Assembly (NCBI RefSeq): GCF_900162815.1
Contig: NZ_FUGD01000087.1
Coordinates: forward strand, 36,794-100,793
From: Psychrobacter pasteurii
Lineage (GTDB): Bacteria; Pseudomonadota; Gammaproteobacteria; Pseudomonadales; Moraxellaceae
Direction of reading: 5' to 3'
DNA length: 64,000 nucleotides
The notes beneath the pieces were generated by a model. It was not told the DNA's origin and searched no databases. It was given only the letters and a program-made list of their open reading frames with translations. Shown here piece after piece: positions 1-9,514 of this stretch (its first letter is position 1; every line of letters starts with the position of its first letter). A program made the translations under genes and the position numbers.

Positions 1-1
1 T

Positions 2-352
2 ATTGCCGGATTTATCTATCTTGAAGTGTTAGATGCCTCATTTAGTTTTGATGGTGTTATCGGTGCTTTTGCCATTACCAACGACGTGATTATTATCATG
101 TTAGGTCTGGCCATCGGTGCTATGTTCGTGCGTTCAATGACTATTTACTTAGTGGACAAAGGCACTTTAAGTGAGTTTGTATACTTAGAACACGGCGCAC
201 ACTATGCTATCGGTGCACTGGCAATTATTATGCTGTTGTCAATGAAGTTCCATGTACCTGAACTGGTTACCGGTCTAATTGGTGTGGCCTTTATTGGATT
301 GTCTTTATACAACTCTATTCAATATAAAAAGCGCATGGAAAAGACGCAGTAG
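2..352 (+). CDS. DUF475 family integral membrane protein, C-terminal part
   Basis: Partial gene: the frame is open from the left edge of the window, so the true start lies outside; the GTG at 26 is internal. What remains (about 116 residues) is mostly hydrophobic, with three likely membrane segments and a basic C-terminal tail. The stretch around LDASFSFDGVIGAF followed by TND is typical of the DUF475/TerC-like membrane proteins, where acidic residues inside the membrane are thought to bind metal ions. The physiological role is unknown. The next gene starts about 65 bases downstream with its own signal peptide, so the two need not be functionally linked. Confidence 0.75.
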   Translation: MAGFIYLEVLDASFSFDGVIGAFAITNDVIIIMLGLAIGAMFVRSMTIYLVDKGTLSEFVYLEHGAHYAIGALAIIMLLSMKFHVPELVTGLIGVAFIGLSLYNSIQYKKRMEKTQ

Positions 353-418
353 TCAAGACGCAACAACTTATACTCGACAACTGAGACTCAACTTAGCCCC
401 CCATTAGGACGCTGATAG

Positions 419-970
419 ATGCTAAATAAGCACAAATCTCTTACTGCTGCTTTATTGTTATCTGGCTCGGCATTGGCTGTTACTCCAGCTTATGCCAAAT
501 CAGATATTGAAACAGCAGGCGATATTATTGCAGTAACCATCCCTGCCATTGCCTATGGCTCCACTTACTATATGGATGATCCTGAAGGACGTCAGCAATT
601 TTATAAGTCGTTTTCTACCAATGCGATAGCCACCTATGGCTTAAAAAAAGCGATTGATAAAGATCGTCCTGATCACAGTGATGATGACTCTTTTCCTTCA
701 GGACATACCTCAATTGCCTTTCAAGGGGCCAGCTTTATCCATAAGCGTTATGGCTTAGAGTACAGTATCCCTGCTTATGTCGGTGCGACATTTGTCGGCT
801 ATAGCCGTATAGAGGCGGACAAGCATCACACCTCTGATGTCTTAGCAGGGGCTGCACTTGGGGTAGCCAGTAGTATGTTTTTAACCAAGAGCTATCACAA
901 TGATGAGCTTGTTATTAGTGCTAATTTAGCTCCTGAATCTTATCAAGTGGCACTGCATTATCAGTTTTAG
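419..970 (+). CDS. PAP2-family phosphatase, exported
   Basis: A 183-residue protein with an N-terminal signal peptide (hydrophobic core about residues 8-21, likely cleavage after AYA at 24-26). It carries all three PAP2 phosphatase motifs: K-x6-RP at about 77-84, PSGH at 93-96 and SR-x6-H-x3-D at 129-140. The histidines of motifs 2 and 3 are the expected nucleophile and acid/base. It should dephosphorylate a lipid phosphate or similar substrate in the periplasm; the substrate cannot be read from sequence. It is shorter than the six-helix PgpB/BacA-type enzymes and its C-terminus ends in an aromatic F. AGGA lies 9 bases before the ATG. Confidence 0.8.
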   Translation: MLNKHKSLTAALLLSGSALAVTPAYAKSDIETAGDIIAVTIPAIAYGSTYYMDDPEGRQQFYKSFSTNAIATYGLKKAIDKDRPDHSDDDSFPSGHTSIAFQGASFIHKRYGLEYSIPAYVGATFVGYSRIEADKHHTSDVLAGAALGVASSMFLTKSYHNDELVISANLAPESYQVALHYQF

Positions 971-1010
971 AGTTTAAGTTTTATTTTTACGGATTATTTC
1001 TAGTATTTCC

Positions 1011-1039
1011 TAGCCATTTAGGCAAGGGTTTTGTATAAT
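1011..1039 (+). promoter_or_regulatory. Candidate sigma-70 promoter of carAB
   Basis: A perfect TATAAT (1034-1039) lies 17 bases after TAGCCA (1011-1016, 4 of 6 to TTGACA). Transcription from it would begin near 1046 and give carA a leader of about 200 bases, long enough for leader regulation of the pyrimidine/arginine pathway. No clear terminator hairpin was seen in that leader. Confidence 0.5.
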
Positions 1040-1068
1040 ACGCAAAATCTGTACCTAAGCGAGTAGAC

Positions 1069-1207
1069 ATGACCCAGTTAGCAACACTCACTAAAGACCT
1101 TTACCTTAGTGATATTGTTGTTTTCTGTTATTGTCGTACTCGCTTTTTTGTGGCTAAAATTTGATAAAAAATCACTTTTTATAGTTCTCAATCGGTCGCA
1201 ACTTTAA
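1069..1207 (+). other. carA leader: two overlapping short frames, possible broken small membrane peptide
   Basis: An ATG at 1069 opens 31 codons ending at 1164. In the +1 frame, an open stretch from 1082 to the stop at 1205-1207 reads as one strongly hydrophobic segment (LLFSVIVVLAFLWLKF) with a basic tail. Joining the N-terminal part of the first frame to the second near 1115 would give a plausible single-span membrane peptide of about 45 residues, as if one base had been lost or gained. No strong ribosome-binding site precedes either frame. It may be a decayed small gene, a leader peptide or chance. Confidence 0.2.
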
Positions 1208-1250
1208 CCAATGTCAGGTCATGATAAACACGAATTTAAAGGGTAGGAAT

Positions 1251-2507
1251 ATGGGTATACACCAAGACACAACACAAAATAGCTTAAATGAAGTCGAGGC
1301 TATCTTAGCTTTAGCAGATGGCAGCATCTTCCGTGGCATCTCTATAGGTGCAGCAGGCAGTCGCGTCGGTGAGGTGGTGTTTAATACTTCAATGACAGGA
1401 TATCAAGAAATCCTAACTGACCCCAGTTACACCAAACAGATCGTTACTCTAACCTACCCTCATATTGGTAATACTGGCACCAATACTGAAGATGGCGAGT
1501 CTGGCGATATTAATCGCAAGCATCAGGTTTGGGCGGAAGGCCTAATCATCCGTGATATTACTATGACCACCTCAAACTTCCGTAGCTCTGAAAGCTTAGT
1601 AGATTACCTAAAGCGTCATGAGACTGTGGCTATTGCTGAGGTTGACACTCGCAAACTAACCCGCATTCTTCGTGAAAAAGGGTCACAAAACGGCTGTATC
1701 TTCACCGCTTCAAATGGTGAAACCATTACCGATGCTGACATTGAGCAAGCCATTAAACTGGCTAATGAATTCTCTGGCCTTGAAGGTTTAGACCTAGCCA
1801 AAGAATCCTCAAGCCAAGACGGCTTTGTGTGGACTGAAGGGACTTGGGAGCTTGCAGACCGCGGCGTACACGGTGTTACTGAAAGTGAAACCGGTGGCTA
1901 TTTCAAAAAGCTAGGTGAGCATATCGAACATAAATTCGATGTGGTGGCTTATGACTTTGGCGCAAAAACCAACATCTTACGTATGCTTGTAGATAGAGGC
2001 TGTAAAGTGACTGTGGTTCCTGCCCAAACTCCGGTAGCTGATGTTCTAGCCATGAATCCAGACGGTATCTTCTTATCAAATGGCCCTGGTGATCCTGCAG
2101 CTTGTGACTACGCGATCGAAAACGTTCGTCATATCATTGAAGAAACCGATATTCCAACTTTCGGTATCTGCTTAGGCCACCAAATCATTGGCCTAGCCAG
2201 CGGTGCTAAAACTATGAAAATGAAAACTGGCCATCATGGTGCCAACCATCCTGTGCAAGACTTAGAAACCAAAGTGGTTATGATTACCAGTCAAAACCAT
2301 GGCTTCGCTTTAGACGAAGACAGCTTGCCTGCGCATATTAAATCGACGCACCGCTCTTTATTCGATGGCACCAACCAAGGTATTGAGCTAACCAATAAGC
2401 CAGTATTTAGCTTCCAAGGACACCCAGAAGCCAGCCCAGGTCCTAACGAATCATCGTCTTTATTTGATAAATTTGCGACGATGATGGAACAAAACAAACA
2501 AGCTTAA
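1251..2507 (+). CDS. carA: Carbamoyl-phosphate synthase, small (glutaminase) subunit
   Basis: Releases ammonia from glutamine and channels it to CarB for carbamoyl phosphate, the precursor of arginine and pyrimidines. The N-terminal CPSase small-chain domain (about 1-150) is followed by a class I glutamine amidotransferase domain with the catalytic Cys307 in FGICLGHQI and the His/Glu pair in GHPEASPGP near the C-terminus. Start choice: an in-frame ATG lies at 1221, but the ATG at 1251 has AAAGGG/TAGG just upstream and gives a family-typical N-terminus, so 1251 is preferred (418 residues). carB follows after 63 bases and is surely cotranscribed. Confidence 0.95.
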   Translation: MGIHQDTTQNSLNEVEAILALADGSIFRGISIGAAGSRVGEVVFNTSMTGYQEILTDPSYTKQIVTLTYPHIGNTGTNTEDGESGDINRKHQVWAEGLIIRDITMTTSNFRSSESLVDYLKRHETVAIAEVDTRKLTRILREKGSQNGCIFTASNGETITDADIEQAIKLANEFSGLEGLDLAKESSSQDGFVWTEGTWELADRGVHGVTESETGGYFKKLGEHIEHKFDVVAYDFGAKTNILRMLVDRGCKVTVVPAQTPVADVLAMNPDGIFLSNGPGDPAACDYAIENVRHIIEETDIPTFGICLGHQIIGLASGAKTMKMKTGHHGANHPVQDLETKVVMITSQNHGFALDEDSLPAHIKSTHRSLFDGTNQGIELTNKPVFSFQGHPEASPGPNESSSLFDKFATMMEQNKQA

Positions 2508-2570
2508 ACCGCCGTTTTAATCGGATTGCTAAAGAACTTACGCAGAACTAATTATATAAAAGAGAGACTT

Positions 2571-5500
2571 ATGCCAAAACGTACCGATATCAAAAGCATT
2601 CTAATCATTGGCGCAGGCCCAATCGTCATTGGCCAGGCTTGTGAGTTTGATTACTCTGGCGCTCAAGCATGTAAAGCTCTTCGTGAAGAGGGCTATCGAG
2701 TTATCCTAGTTAACTCAAACCCAGCGACCATCATGACTGACCCAGTTATGGCGGATGCTACCTACATCGAGCCAATCACCTGGCAAACTGTTGAACGTAT
2801 CATCGATAAAGAGCGCCCAGATGCTATCCTACCTACCATGGGTGGTCAGACGGCGCTTAACTGTGCACTAGATTTAGACAAGCACGGTGTACTAACGAAG
2901 TACAATGTTGAGCTAATTGGTGCCACCAAAGACGCTATCGAGATGGCCGAAGACCGTGACTTATTTGACCAAGCAATGAAGCGTATTGGTCTAGAATGTC
3001 CTCGCGCTGAAATTGCAGAGACCATGGAACAAGCCTTTGAAATTCAAGCCAAGCTTGGTTTCCCTTGTATTATCCGTCCTTCTTTCACCATGGGTGGTTC
3101 AGGCGGTGGTATCGCTTACAACCGTGATGAATTTATCGAAATCTGTGAGCGCGGCTTTGACCTATCCCCTACTCACCAGCTATTAATTGACGAATCGTTG
3201 ATCGGCTGGAAAGAGTATGAGATGGAAGTGGTACGTGACAAAAACGACAACTGTATCATCATCTGCTCTATTGAAAACTTTGACCCTATGGGCGTGCACA
3301 CGGGCGACTCAATCACAGTAGCACCAGCACAGACGCTTACTGATAAAGAATACCAAATCATGCGTAACGCTTCATTGGCAGTACTACGCGAGATTGGTGT
3401 TGAAACTGGTGGGTCAAACGTACAGTTTGGTGTTAACCCAAAAACAGGTCGCATGGTTGTCATCGAGATGAACCCTCGCGTATCTCGCTCTTCTGCACTG
3501 GCCTCTAAAGCAACCGGTTTCCCTATTGCCAAAATCGCTGCTAAATTAGCGGTAGGTTACACCTTAGATGAGCTTCAAAACGACATCACTGGCGGTCAAA
3601 CACCAGCCAGCTTCGAACCTTCAATCGACTATGTTGTGACCAAGATTCCTCGCTTTAACTTTGAAAAATTCCCACAAGCAGACAACATCCTATCTACCCA
3701 GATGAAATCTGTGGGTGAAGTCATGGCCATTGGTCGTAACTTCCAAGAGTCTATGCACAAAGCCCTACGTGGCTTAGAAACCGGTGCTGACGGCTTTGAC
3801 GAGCAGATCGACTTTGCTGCTCTAAAAGCAGGAAAAATCAGCGAAGATAAAGTTAAATCTGAAATCAAACAACGTCTAACCGTTCCTACTCCTGAGCGTA
3901 TTTTCTATATCGCAGACGCTTTCCGCCTAGGCTTTAGCGTAGAAGATGTATTTGGCTTTACCAACATTGATCCTTGGTTCTTGGTTCAAATTGAAGATAT
4001 CGTTAAAACTGAAGCACAAGTTAAGCAGCTAGGATTTGGCGGCTTAACAGCCAAAAACTTACGCAAACTTAAGCGTAAAGGTCTATCTGACTTACGTTTG
4101 GCCAAACTTCTTGGGGTATCACAAAAGCAGCTTCGTAAAAAGCGTTGGGACTTAGAAGTATTCCCAGTTTATAAGCGTGTAGATACTTGTGCCGCTGAAT
4201 TTGCTACCTCAACCGCTTACATGTACTCAACTTACGATGAAGAGTGTGAAGCGAACCCAACCGATAACAAAAAAATCATGGTTATCGGTGGCGGTCCAAA
4301 CCGTATTGGTCAAGGTATCGAGTTTGATTACTGCTGTGTACACGCAGCATTGGCCATGCGTGAAGACGGTTACGAGACCATCATGGTTAACTGTAACCCT
4401 GAAACTGTATCAACCGACTATGATACCTCTGACCGCTTATACTTCGAATCTATCACCCTAGAAGACGTGTTAGAAATCGTACGTATCGAGAAGCCAGAAG
4501 GCGTTATCGTTCAATTCGGTGGTCAGACGCCGCTAAAACTTGCTCGTGCTCTAGAAGCAGCTGGCGTTAACATCATTGGTACTTCACCTGACGCTATCGA
4601 CCGCGCAGAAGACCGTGAGCGTTTCCAGCACATGATTCATCAATTAAACCTAATTCAGCCCCCTAACGCTTTAGCTACTAGCCTAGAAGACGGTCTGGTT
4701 AAAGCCAAAGATGTGGGCTACCCACTGGTTGTCCGTCCTTCTTATGTACTGGGCGGCCGTGCTATGGAAATTGTCTACAACGAAGAAGAGTTAAAGCACT
4801 ATCTTCGCACTGCCGTACAAGCCTCAAACGAAGCGCCTGTATTACTTGACCGCTTCTTAGATGACGCTGTTGAAGTAGACGTGGACTGTGTGAGCGACGG
4901 CAATGAAGTGGTTATCGGCGGTATTATGCAGCACATCGAACAAGCCGGTGTTCACTCAGGTGACTCAGCGTGTTCACTACCTCCTTATTCACTGTCTGAT
5001 GAGATCTGTGATGAGATGCGTGCTCAAACTATCGCTATGGCCAAAGAGCTTGGCGTAGTGGGCTTGATGAACGTTCAGTTTGCAGTAAAAGATGGCACGG
5101 TATATATCTTGGAAGTGAACCCACGTGCAGCGCGTACTGTACCATTCGTCTCTAAGTGCATCGGTACCTCGCTAGCACAGGTTGCTGCCCGTTGTATGGC
5201 GGGTCAATCTTTAGAGAGCCAACAGTTCACTAAAGAAATCAAGCCAGCATTCTATGCGGTGAAAGAGTCAGTATTCCCATTTGCTAAATTCCCAGGGGTT
5301 GACCCAATTCTAAGCCCAGAGATGAAGTCTACTGGTGAAGTTATGGGTGTCGGTAAGACCTTTGGCGAAGCTTTCTACAAGAGCATCATCGGTACTAACG
5401 AGCGCCTACCTGGTCTGCCAGAAGAAGGTGAAAACAAAACTGTATTCATCTCAGTACGTGACAGTGATAAGCCAGGCATCGCTGCCGTTGCTCAGCAGTT

Positions 5501-5849
5501 AATCGACTATGGCTTTAACCTTGTCGCTACCGCGGGTACAGAGCAGTATCTCACTGAGCAAGGTATTGCGTGTAAGCGTATCAATAAAGTTACTGAAGGC
5601 CGTCCTCATGTGGTAGATGCCTTGAAAAATGGCGAAATTGACCTTATTATCAATACCACAGAAGGTAAACAAGCACAGGAAGACTCTTTCTCAATCCGTC
5701 GTAATGCCTTACAAAGCAAGGTATTCTATGTCACTACTTTAGGGGCGGCAGAAGCGGTTTGTAAGTCTTACGCTATTAAACTACCTTTTGAAGTTTATAA
5801 GTTACAAACCTTACATGAGCAGGCTCAAGTAGCTGCGAATAAAGGCTAA
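2571..5849 (+). CDS. carB: Carbamoyl-phosphate synthase, large subunit
   Basis: Makes carbamoyl phosphate from bicarbonate, ammonia and two ATP. The 1092 residues fit the family: two homologous ATP-grasp halves (about 1-550 and 550-935) and a C-terminal MGS-like allosteric domain (from about [10 protein letters not shown]) that in relatives binds UMP and ornithine. Each half opens with a conserved nucleotide-binding stretch ([17 protein letters not shown] and [17 protein letters not shown]). A TTG 45 bases upstream is in frame, but ATG 2571 has AGAGAG before it and matches the family N-terminus ([10 protein letters not shown]). A strong hairpin terminator follows at 5968. Confidence 0.97.
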   Translation: MPKRTDIKSILIIGAGPIVIGQACEFDYSGAQACKALREEGYRVILVNSNPATIMTDPVMADATYIEPITWQTVERIIDKERPDAILPTMGGQTALNCALDLDKHGVLTKYNVELIGATKDAIEMAEDRDLFDQAMKRIGLECPRAEIAETMEQAFEIQAKLGFPCIIRPSFTMGGSGGGIAYNRDEFIEICERGFDLSPTHQLLIDESLIGWKEYEMEVVRDKNDNCIIICSIENFDPMGVHTGDSITVAPAQTLTDKEYQIMRNASLAVLREIGVETGGSNVQFGVNPKTGRMVVIEMNPRVSRSSALASKATGFPIAKIAAKLAVGYTLDELQNDITGGQTPASFEPSIDYVVTKIPRFNFEKFPQADNILSTQMKSVGEVMAIGRNFQESMHKALRGLETGADGFDEQIDFAALKAGKISEDKVKSEIKQRLTVPTPERIFYIADAFRLGFSVEDVFGFTNIDPWFLVQIEDIVKTEAQVKQLGFGGLTAKNLRKLKRKGLSDLRLAKLLGVSQKQLRKKRWDLEVFPVYKRVDTCAAEFATSTAYMYSTYDEECEANPTDNKKIMVIGGGPNRIGQGIEFDYCCVHAALAMREDGYETIMVNCNPETVSTDYDTSDRLYFESITLEDVLEIVRIEKPEGVIVQFGGQTPLKLARALEAAGVNIIGTSPDAIDRAEDRERFQHMIHQLNLIQPPNALATSLEDGLVKAKDVGYPLVVRPSYVLGGRAMEIVYNEEELKHYLRTAVQASNEAPVLLDRFLDDAVEVDVDCVSDGNEVVIGGIMQHIEQAGVHSGDSACSLPPYSLSDEICDEMRAQTIAMAKELGVVGLMNVQFAVKDGTVYILEVNPRAARTVPFVSKCIGTSLAQVAARCMAGQSLESQQFTKEIKPAFYAVKESVFPFAKFPGVDPILSPEMKSTGEVMGVGKTFGEAFYKSIIGTNERLPGLPEEGENKTVFISVRDSDKPGIAAVAQQLIDYGFNLVATAGTEQYLTEQGIACKRINKVTEGRPHVVDALKNGEIDLIINTTEGKQAQEDSFSIRRNALQSKVFYVTTLGAAEAVCKSYAIKLPFEVYKLQTLHEQAQVAANKG

Positions 5850-5967
5850 TAGAAAGCTAAGTAACAAAAATTAGCGATACAGTCTTAACGAAACGCTTAT
5901 AATGGTCTAATATTTTAAGTAAGTTCAGCTTGTACTCGTTAATTTATATCCCCTTATTTCTTTATCA

Positions 5968-6000
5968 ATTGCTAATCGAAGGCTTCGGTTAGCAATTTTT
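5968..6000 (+). terminator. Intrinsic terminator of carAB
   Basis: ATTGCTAA (5968-5975) pairs with TTAGCAAT (5989-5996). An inner CGAAG/CTTCG stem continues it, and a run of T follows to 6000. Confidence 0.85.
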
Positions 6001-6100
6001 GTTATAAGCCATTGGCTTTTTTGAGCCAGTAATGAAAAAACTTTGTAGCAAGGTTTTGCCTTCTACAAAATAAAACGTATCCAAAATTATGCACTTACAG

Positions 6101-6130
6101 CACCCTTGATCGAGGGTGTTGAGGTGTTTT
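6101..6130 (+). terminator. Hairpin plus T-run in the greA leader
   Basis: CACCCT (6101-6106) pairs with AGGGTG (6113-6118). An 8-base spacer follows and then seven to eight T residues, all within 75 bases of the greA start. It is terminator-like, but the gap before the T-run makes it weaker than a canonical one. In E. coli the greA leader also contains a terminator that releases short RNAs (GraL); whether this hairpin acts the same way is inference. Confidence 0.45.
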
Positions 6131-6173
6131 TTTATTTATTTGTTCATCTATTTATGTATATGAGGAAGATGAT

Positions 6174-6650
6174 ATGCAACGTTACCCTATGACTCCGCAA
6201 GGACATGCTGCGTTAGAGGCAGAACTTAAGCAACTTAAGACTGTAGATCGTCCCCGTATTACTGCGGCAATTGCTGAAGCTCGTGAACATGGCGACCTAA
6301 AAGAAAATGCTGAGTATCACGCAGCTCGCGAACAGCAAGGCTTTTGTGAAGCTCGCATCCGTGATATCGAAGCCAAGCTATCAGGCGCTCAAGTAATTGA
6401 CCCTGCGACATTACCTCGTGAAGGCCGTGTGGTTTTCGGAGTTACTGTGGTAATTGAAAACTTAGATACGGAAGAAGAAAAACGCTATCAAATCGTTGGT
6501 GATGATGAAGCGGATTTCAAAAACAACAAAATCTCTGTTAACTCTCCTATTGCCCGTGGTTTAATTGGCAAATCAGAAGGCGATGAAGCACGCATCGAAA
6601 CCCCAAGTGGTTTGGTTGAGTTTGAAATTATCGAAGTAATTTATGAATAA
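6174..6650 (+). CDS. greA: Transcript cleavage factor GreA
   Basis: Binds in the secondary channel of RNA polymerase and stimulates cleavage of backtracked RNA. The 158 residues match the family length. The N-terminal antiparallel coiled coil (about 8-75) carries the acidic tip residues Asp41 and Glu44 in [19 protein letters not shown], and a C-terminal FKBP-like domain follows. GAGGAAG precedes the ATG. The gene stands alone between the carAB terminator and rlpA; the first 75 bases upstream contain a terminator-like hairpin. Confidence 0.95.
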   Translation: MQRYPMTPQGHAALEAELKQLKTVDRPRITAAIAEAREHGDLKENAEYHAAREQQGFCEARIRDIEAKLSGAQVIDPATLPREGRVVFGVTVVIENLDTEEEKRYQIVGDDEADFKNNKISVNSPIARGLIGKSEGDEARIETPSGLVEFEIIEVIYE

Positions 6651-6690
6651 TCACTAAAACTTAACAATTATTTATAGCCCTCGTCTAATC

Positions 6691-6762
6691 CGCTAGAGTT
6701 CAATGTTTACGCCCTTTGTAAGCCGTTATTAACAAATAATCGCCCAAAATTGAACTCTAGCG
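6691..6762. repeat. 72-bp element bounded by perfect 14-bp inverted repeats
   Basis: CGCTAGAGTTCAAT (6691-6704) and its exact reverse complement (6749-6762) flank a 44-base AT-rich centre. It sits in the 361-base greA-rlpA gap. There is no T-run, so it is not a simple terminator. The dinucleotide TC flanks both outer ends. The rest of the gap is AT-rich, with no further gene seen. Confidence 0.7.
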
Positions 6763-7011
6763 TCACTTGCATAATCGCATTGCTTAATGTTAATTTACAA
6801 AACGACTACATTGGCAAATCAAATTGTGACACTTCATGTGTATCTTTAGCACTTACGGTTTTACAGCCCGTGTTAATAATTTATACAGATATTTATTACT
6901 TCCATTACTTTGTTAATTAAGTTTTTAATTACGTATTATTTAAATAGTAAATGCATAATCTTTTGAATCCTGTTAAATTATACCCATTAGATTTATGCTT
7001 ACGAGGCAATT

Positions 7012-7611
7012 ATGAAGAAATTCTCATCAGCTTTATGTGCATTAGCTTGCATGGTAGGAGCTAGTAACTTAGCTCAAGCTACTGAATCAAAGCAAACTAT
7101 TAGCGTCAAAAGCCCAAGCGATATCGACAGCGTCCTCAACGAGTTAGCACGTAAACAAAATCAACCCACCTCGTTACTTCAAACTTCTTTTGAGCCATCA
7201 ACACTTTCTACAAACAGCTCATTGATTAGTAACAGAGGATCTAGCAAAGCCAATCAAGGTGATGAGGATGTTCTATCTCATTTAACTTTAGTGGCCTCAA
7301 ATGCAGTAAATAAATTCAAACAAAGTGGTCGTGCCTCTTGGTACGGTGGTAAGTTCCATGGCAGAAAAACTGCCAGCGGTGAACGCTTTGATATGAACTC
7401 TTTAACCGCAGCTCACCCTTCTCTTCCTTTTAACACCTACCTCAAAGTAACCAACAAAGGTAATGGTAAAAGCGTTGTAGTAAAAGTGAATGACCGTGGT
7501 CCTTTCCATGGTAACCGCGTATTAGACTTATCTTACGCCGCTGCCAAACAAATCGGTTTAGTTAGCCGTGGTATTGCTAACGTAACTATTGAAAGAGTGG
7601 GTTCGCCTTAA
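7012..7611 (+). CDS. RlpA-like double-psi beta-barrel protein (septal lytic transglycosylase family)
   Basis: A 199-residue exported protein. Signal peptide about residues 1-23 (cleavage after AQA); no lipobox cysteine follows the cleavage site, so it is probably soluble in the periplasm. After a Ser/Asn-rich linker (about 24-105), a C-terminal RlpA-like barrel begins at RASWYGGKFHGRKTASGERF and includes VKVNDRGPF and RVLDLSYAAA, which are family hallmarks. RlpA proteins cut peptidoglycan strands lacking peptide stems at the septum in Pseudomonas. No SPOR domain is present, so septal targeting is uncertain. Two hairpins, the second a T-tailed terminator, follow. Confidence 0.85.
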   Translation: MKKFSSALCALACMVGASNLAQATESKQTISVKSPSDIDSVLNELARKQNQPTSLLQTSFEPSTLSTNSSLISNRGSSKANQGDEDVLSHLTLVASNAVNKFKQSGRASWYGGKFHGRKTASGERFDMNSLTAAHPSLPFNTYLKVTNKGNGKSVVVKVNDRGPFHGNRVLDLSYAAAKQIGLVSRGIANVTIERVGSP

Positions 7612-7638
7612 TTGCCCCTACCCTCTAAATATCCTGCC

Positions 7639-7670
7639 TACTCATTTAATTGATCCCAATTAAGTGAGTA
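7639..7670 (+). repeat. 14-bp hairpin downstream of rlpA
   Basis: TACTCATTTAATTG pairs with CAATTAAGTGAGTA (one G-U pair) around an ATCC tetraloop. There is no T-run of its own; it lies ten bases before the real terminator and may protect the rlpA mRNA 3' end. Confidence 0.5.
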
Positions 7671-7680
7671 CGGAATAAGA

Positions 7681-7706
7681 AAGATCTGCCTTGCAGGTCT
7701 TTTTTT
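7681..7706 (+). terminator. Intrinsic terminator after rlpA
   Basis: AAGATCTGC pairs with GCAGGTCTT (one G-U pair) with a 2-base loop region, and seven T residues follow. Confidence 0.85.
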
Positions 7707-7777
7707 GGTTTTATGCCTTCAACTTGTGATTATCCAGCAAGTTAGTTATGATGTTTTATCAAATATAATTAACGTTA

Positions 7778-7851
7778 TTCACAGGGGCGCCTTATGGCTG
7801 AGATGCACCCTTTGAACCTGATCCAGATCATACTGGCGTAGGGAGTGTATA
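7778..7851 (+). ncRNA. TPP riboswitch (THI element) upstream of thiM
   Basis: The conserved thi-box blocks are present in order: GGCTGAGA (7796-7803), ACCCTTTGAACCTGATC (from 7807) and CTGGCGTAGGGA (7833-7844). The outer ends (CACAGGGG and GAGTGTAT) can close the P1 stem. A TATAAT at 7764-7769 lies just upstream and is the likely promoter -10. The element precedes thiM by about 85 bases, so thiamine pyrophosphate should repress thiM-thiE-thiD. No clear terminator was seen between aptamer and thiM; the strong ribosome-binding site GGAGGG at 7929 could be what is masked. Confidence 0.92.
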
Positions 7852-7937
7852 GCAGTTGCAGTAGCCAAGCCCTTTTTTCAAACCTCTACTGTTTTGCTGT
7901 GTGTTTCTAACGCCCTCTTTATCCATATGGAGGGAAT

Positions 7938-8759
7938 ATGCAACCCAAAATTATTCATCACTGTTTTACTACCTTCAAAGACACCTCTCCTTTGGTACAT
8001 AACATTACCAATGATGTGGCCAATAACACGGTAGCCAACGTCCTACTTGCTGCAGGTGCTTCTCCTGCCATGGTTCATGATATTAAAGAAGCACCCGAGT
8101 TTGTTACTCTAGCCCAAGCCCTATCTATAAATATTGGCACATTAACCCAAACTACCTTACAAAGCATGCTGGCCACAGCTGAAGTGGCTCATAGTCAAAA
8201 TATCCCGTGGATACTTGACCCTGTTGCTGTGGGCGCAACTTCCTTTCGGCAGCAAGCTTGTACTGAGCTTTTAAAGTTTAAACCGGATGTTATTCGTGGC
8301 AATGCTTCTGAAATCTTGGCATTGGCGGGAATGAGTAGCCGCACCAAAGGCACAGACAGTGGCGATAGCGTAGAGGGAGCCAAAGAAGCTGCCCAACAAC
8401 TGACTCAATATGCAAAAGTGGTGGTAGTGACTGGCGCTATAGACTGGGTCACTGATGGCACTCAAGGCTATGCCGTTGACCATGGTCACCCGATGATGAC
8501 TCAAGTGACCGCCATAGGGTGTGCATTGACAGCGTTAATAGGTGGCTTTATCGGTGCTAATACATCAAAGACAGAAGAGGCTAACAGTGACTCACTTCTA
8601 AACGCAGCGACTACGGCCCTAGCCTACTATGCCCAAGCTGGCGAAATAGCCGCACAACAAGCCAAGGGGCCAGGTAACTTTTATGTTCATTTTTTAGATG
8701 CTTTATATAACCTAGAAGCCCAAACCCTAATCGATAATTTAAGAGTAACCTCATCATGA
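7938..8759 (+). CDS. thiM: Hydroxyethylthiazole kinase
   Basis: Phosphorylates 4-methyl-5-(2-hydroxyethyl)thiazole, a thiamine salvage step. The 273 residues carry the family's N-terminal PLVHNITNDVANNTVANVLLAAG, DPVAVGATSFR and the GCALTALIGGF motif of the ribokinase-like fold. In E. coli ThiM the corresponding GC region holds the catalytic cysteine. GGAGGG precedes the ATG. It is the first gene of a TPP-controlled operon and its stop overlaps the thiE start by 4 bases (ATGA), which implies translational coupling. Confidence 0.95.
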   Translation: MQPKIIHHCFTTFKDTSPLVHNITNDVANNTVANVLLAAGASPAMVHDIKEAPEFVTLAQALSINIGTLTQTTLQSMLATAEVAHSQNIPWILDPVAVGATSFRQQACTELLKFKPDVIRGNASEILALAGMSSRTKGTDSGDSVEGAKEAAQQLTQYAKVVVVTGAIDWVTDGTQGYAVDHGHPMMTQVTAIGCALTALIGGFIGANTSKTEEANSDSLLNAATTALAYYAQAGEIAAQQAKGPGNFYVHFLDALYNLEAQTLIDNLRVTSS

Positions 8760-9445
8760 CCAGCCAATCAGATGTTTCCTTAACTAATTCAAGTAATTTG
8801 AGTGTGAAAAATGGCTCAGCCCTAAAGCTATATTTGGTGACAGATAGCCTAATGTGTCAAAAGCTAGGCCTAGTACAAACCGTGTGTGAGGCAATTGAAG
8901 GTGGCGTAAGTTTTGTGCAACTGCGGGACAAAAAAGCAGACGATGATGAGCTTTATCAAATTGCCTGTGAGCTAAAAGAAGCCATCGCGGGCCGTGTTCC
9001 CTTAGTTATCAACGATAAGGTGCATATTGCCAAAAAAGCCAAACTTGATGGCGCTCATATTGGTCAAGGTGACCTTAGTGTTACTGAGGCTAGACACATA
9101 CTGGGTCCTGACGCTTGGCTAGGTTTATCTATCAATACCTTATCCCAGTTGCAGCATGCCCATAACAACCACCTAGATCAGCTGAACTACTTTGGTTTAG
9201 GGCCAGTATTTGCCACTCATACTAAGCCCGATCATGCCAGCCCTCTGGGTTTATCGGGACTAGATGATTTAGCAAAAGCAAGTCTATTGCCTACGGTTGC
9301 CATCGGTGGCATTCAGTTAGACAATGCCCGTCAAGTTTATCAAACTCACTGTGATGGCATCGCGGTAGTATCCGCTATTTGTGCTGCCGACGACCCTAAA
9401 ATTGCAGCACAAGACCTATTACAACAACACGTTTTGGCTCAATAG
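8756..9445 (+). CDS. thiE: Thiamine-phosphate synthase
   Basis: Joins hydroxymethylpyrimidine pyrophosphate and thiazole phosphate to form thiamine phosphate. TIM-barrel protein of 229 residues; visible motifs are YLVTDS, VQLRDKKAD, INDKVHIAKKAKLDGAHIGQ, YFGLGPVFATHTKPD and VAIGGI, which bind the two phosphorylated substrates. The first 20 residues are a Ser-rich extension not needed for the fold; the ATGA overlap with thiM supports this start. It lies between thiM and thiD, completing the condensation step of the salvage route. Confidence 0.95.
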   Translation: MTSQSDVSLTNSSNLSVKNGSALKLYLVTDSLMCQKLGLVQTVCEAIEGGVSFVQLRDKKADDDELYQIACELKEAIAGRVPLVINDKVHIAKKAKLDGAHIGQGDLSVTEARHILGPDAWLGLSINTLSQLQHAHNNHLDQLNYFGLGPVFATHTKPDHASPLGLSGLDDLAKASLLPTVAIGGIQLDNARQVYQTHCDGIAVVSAICAADDPKIAAQDLLQQHVLAQ

Positions 9446-9514
9446 CCTATAAAAACTATTCACTCGTTTAGAAAAACAATCTAGCCTATAAAATAATAAG
9501 GACGGAGAGTAAAG

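Noticed and set aside
4189..4461. 90-codon open frame inside carB
   Set aside because: Shadow frame within a well-conserved gene; no ribosome-binding site or protein similarity recognised.
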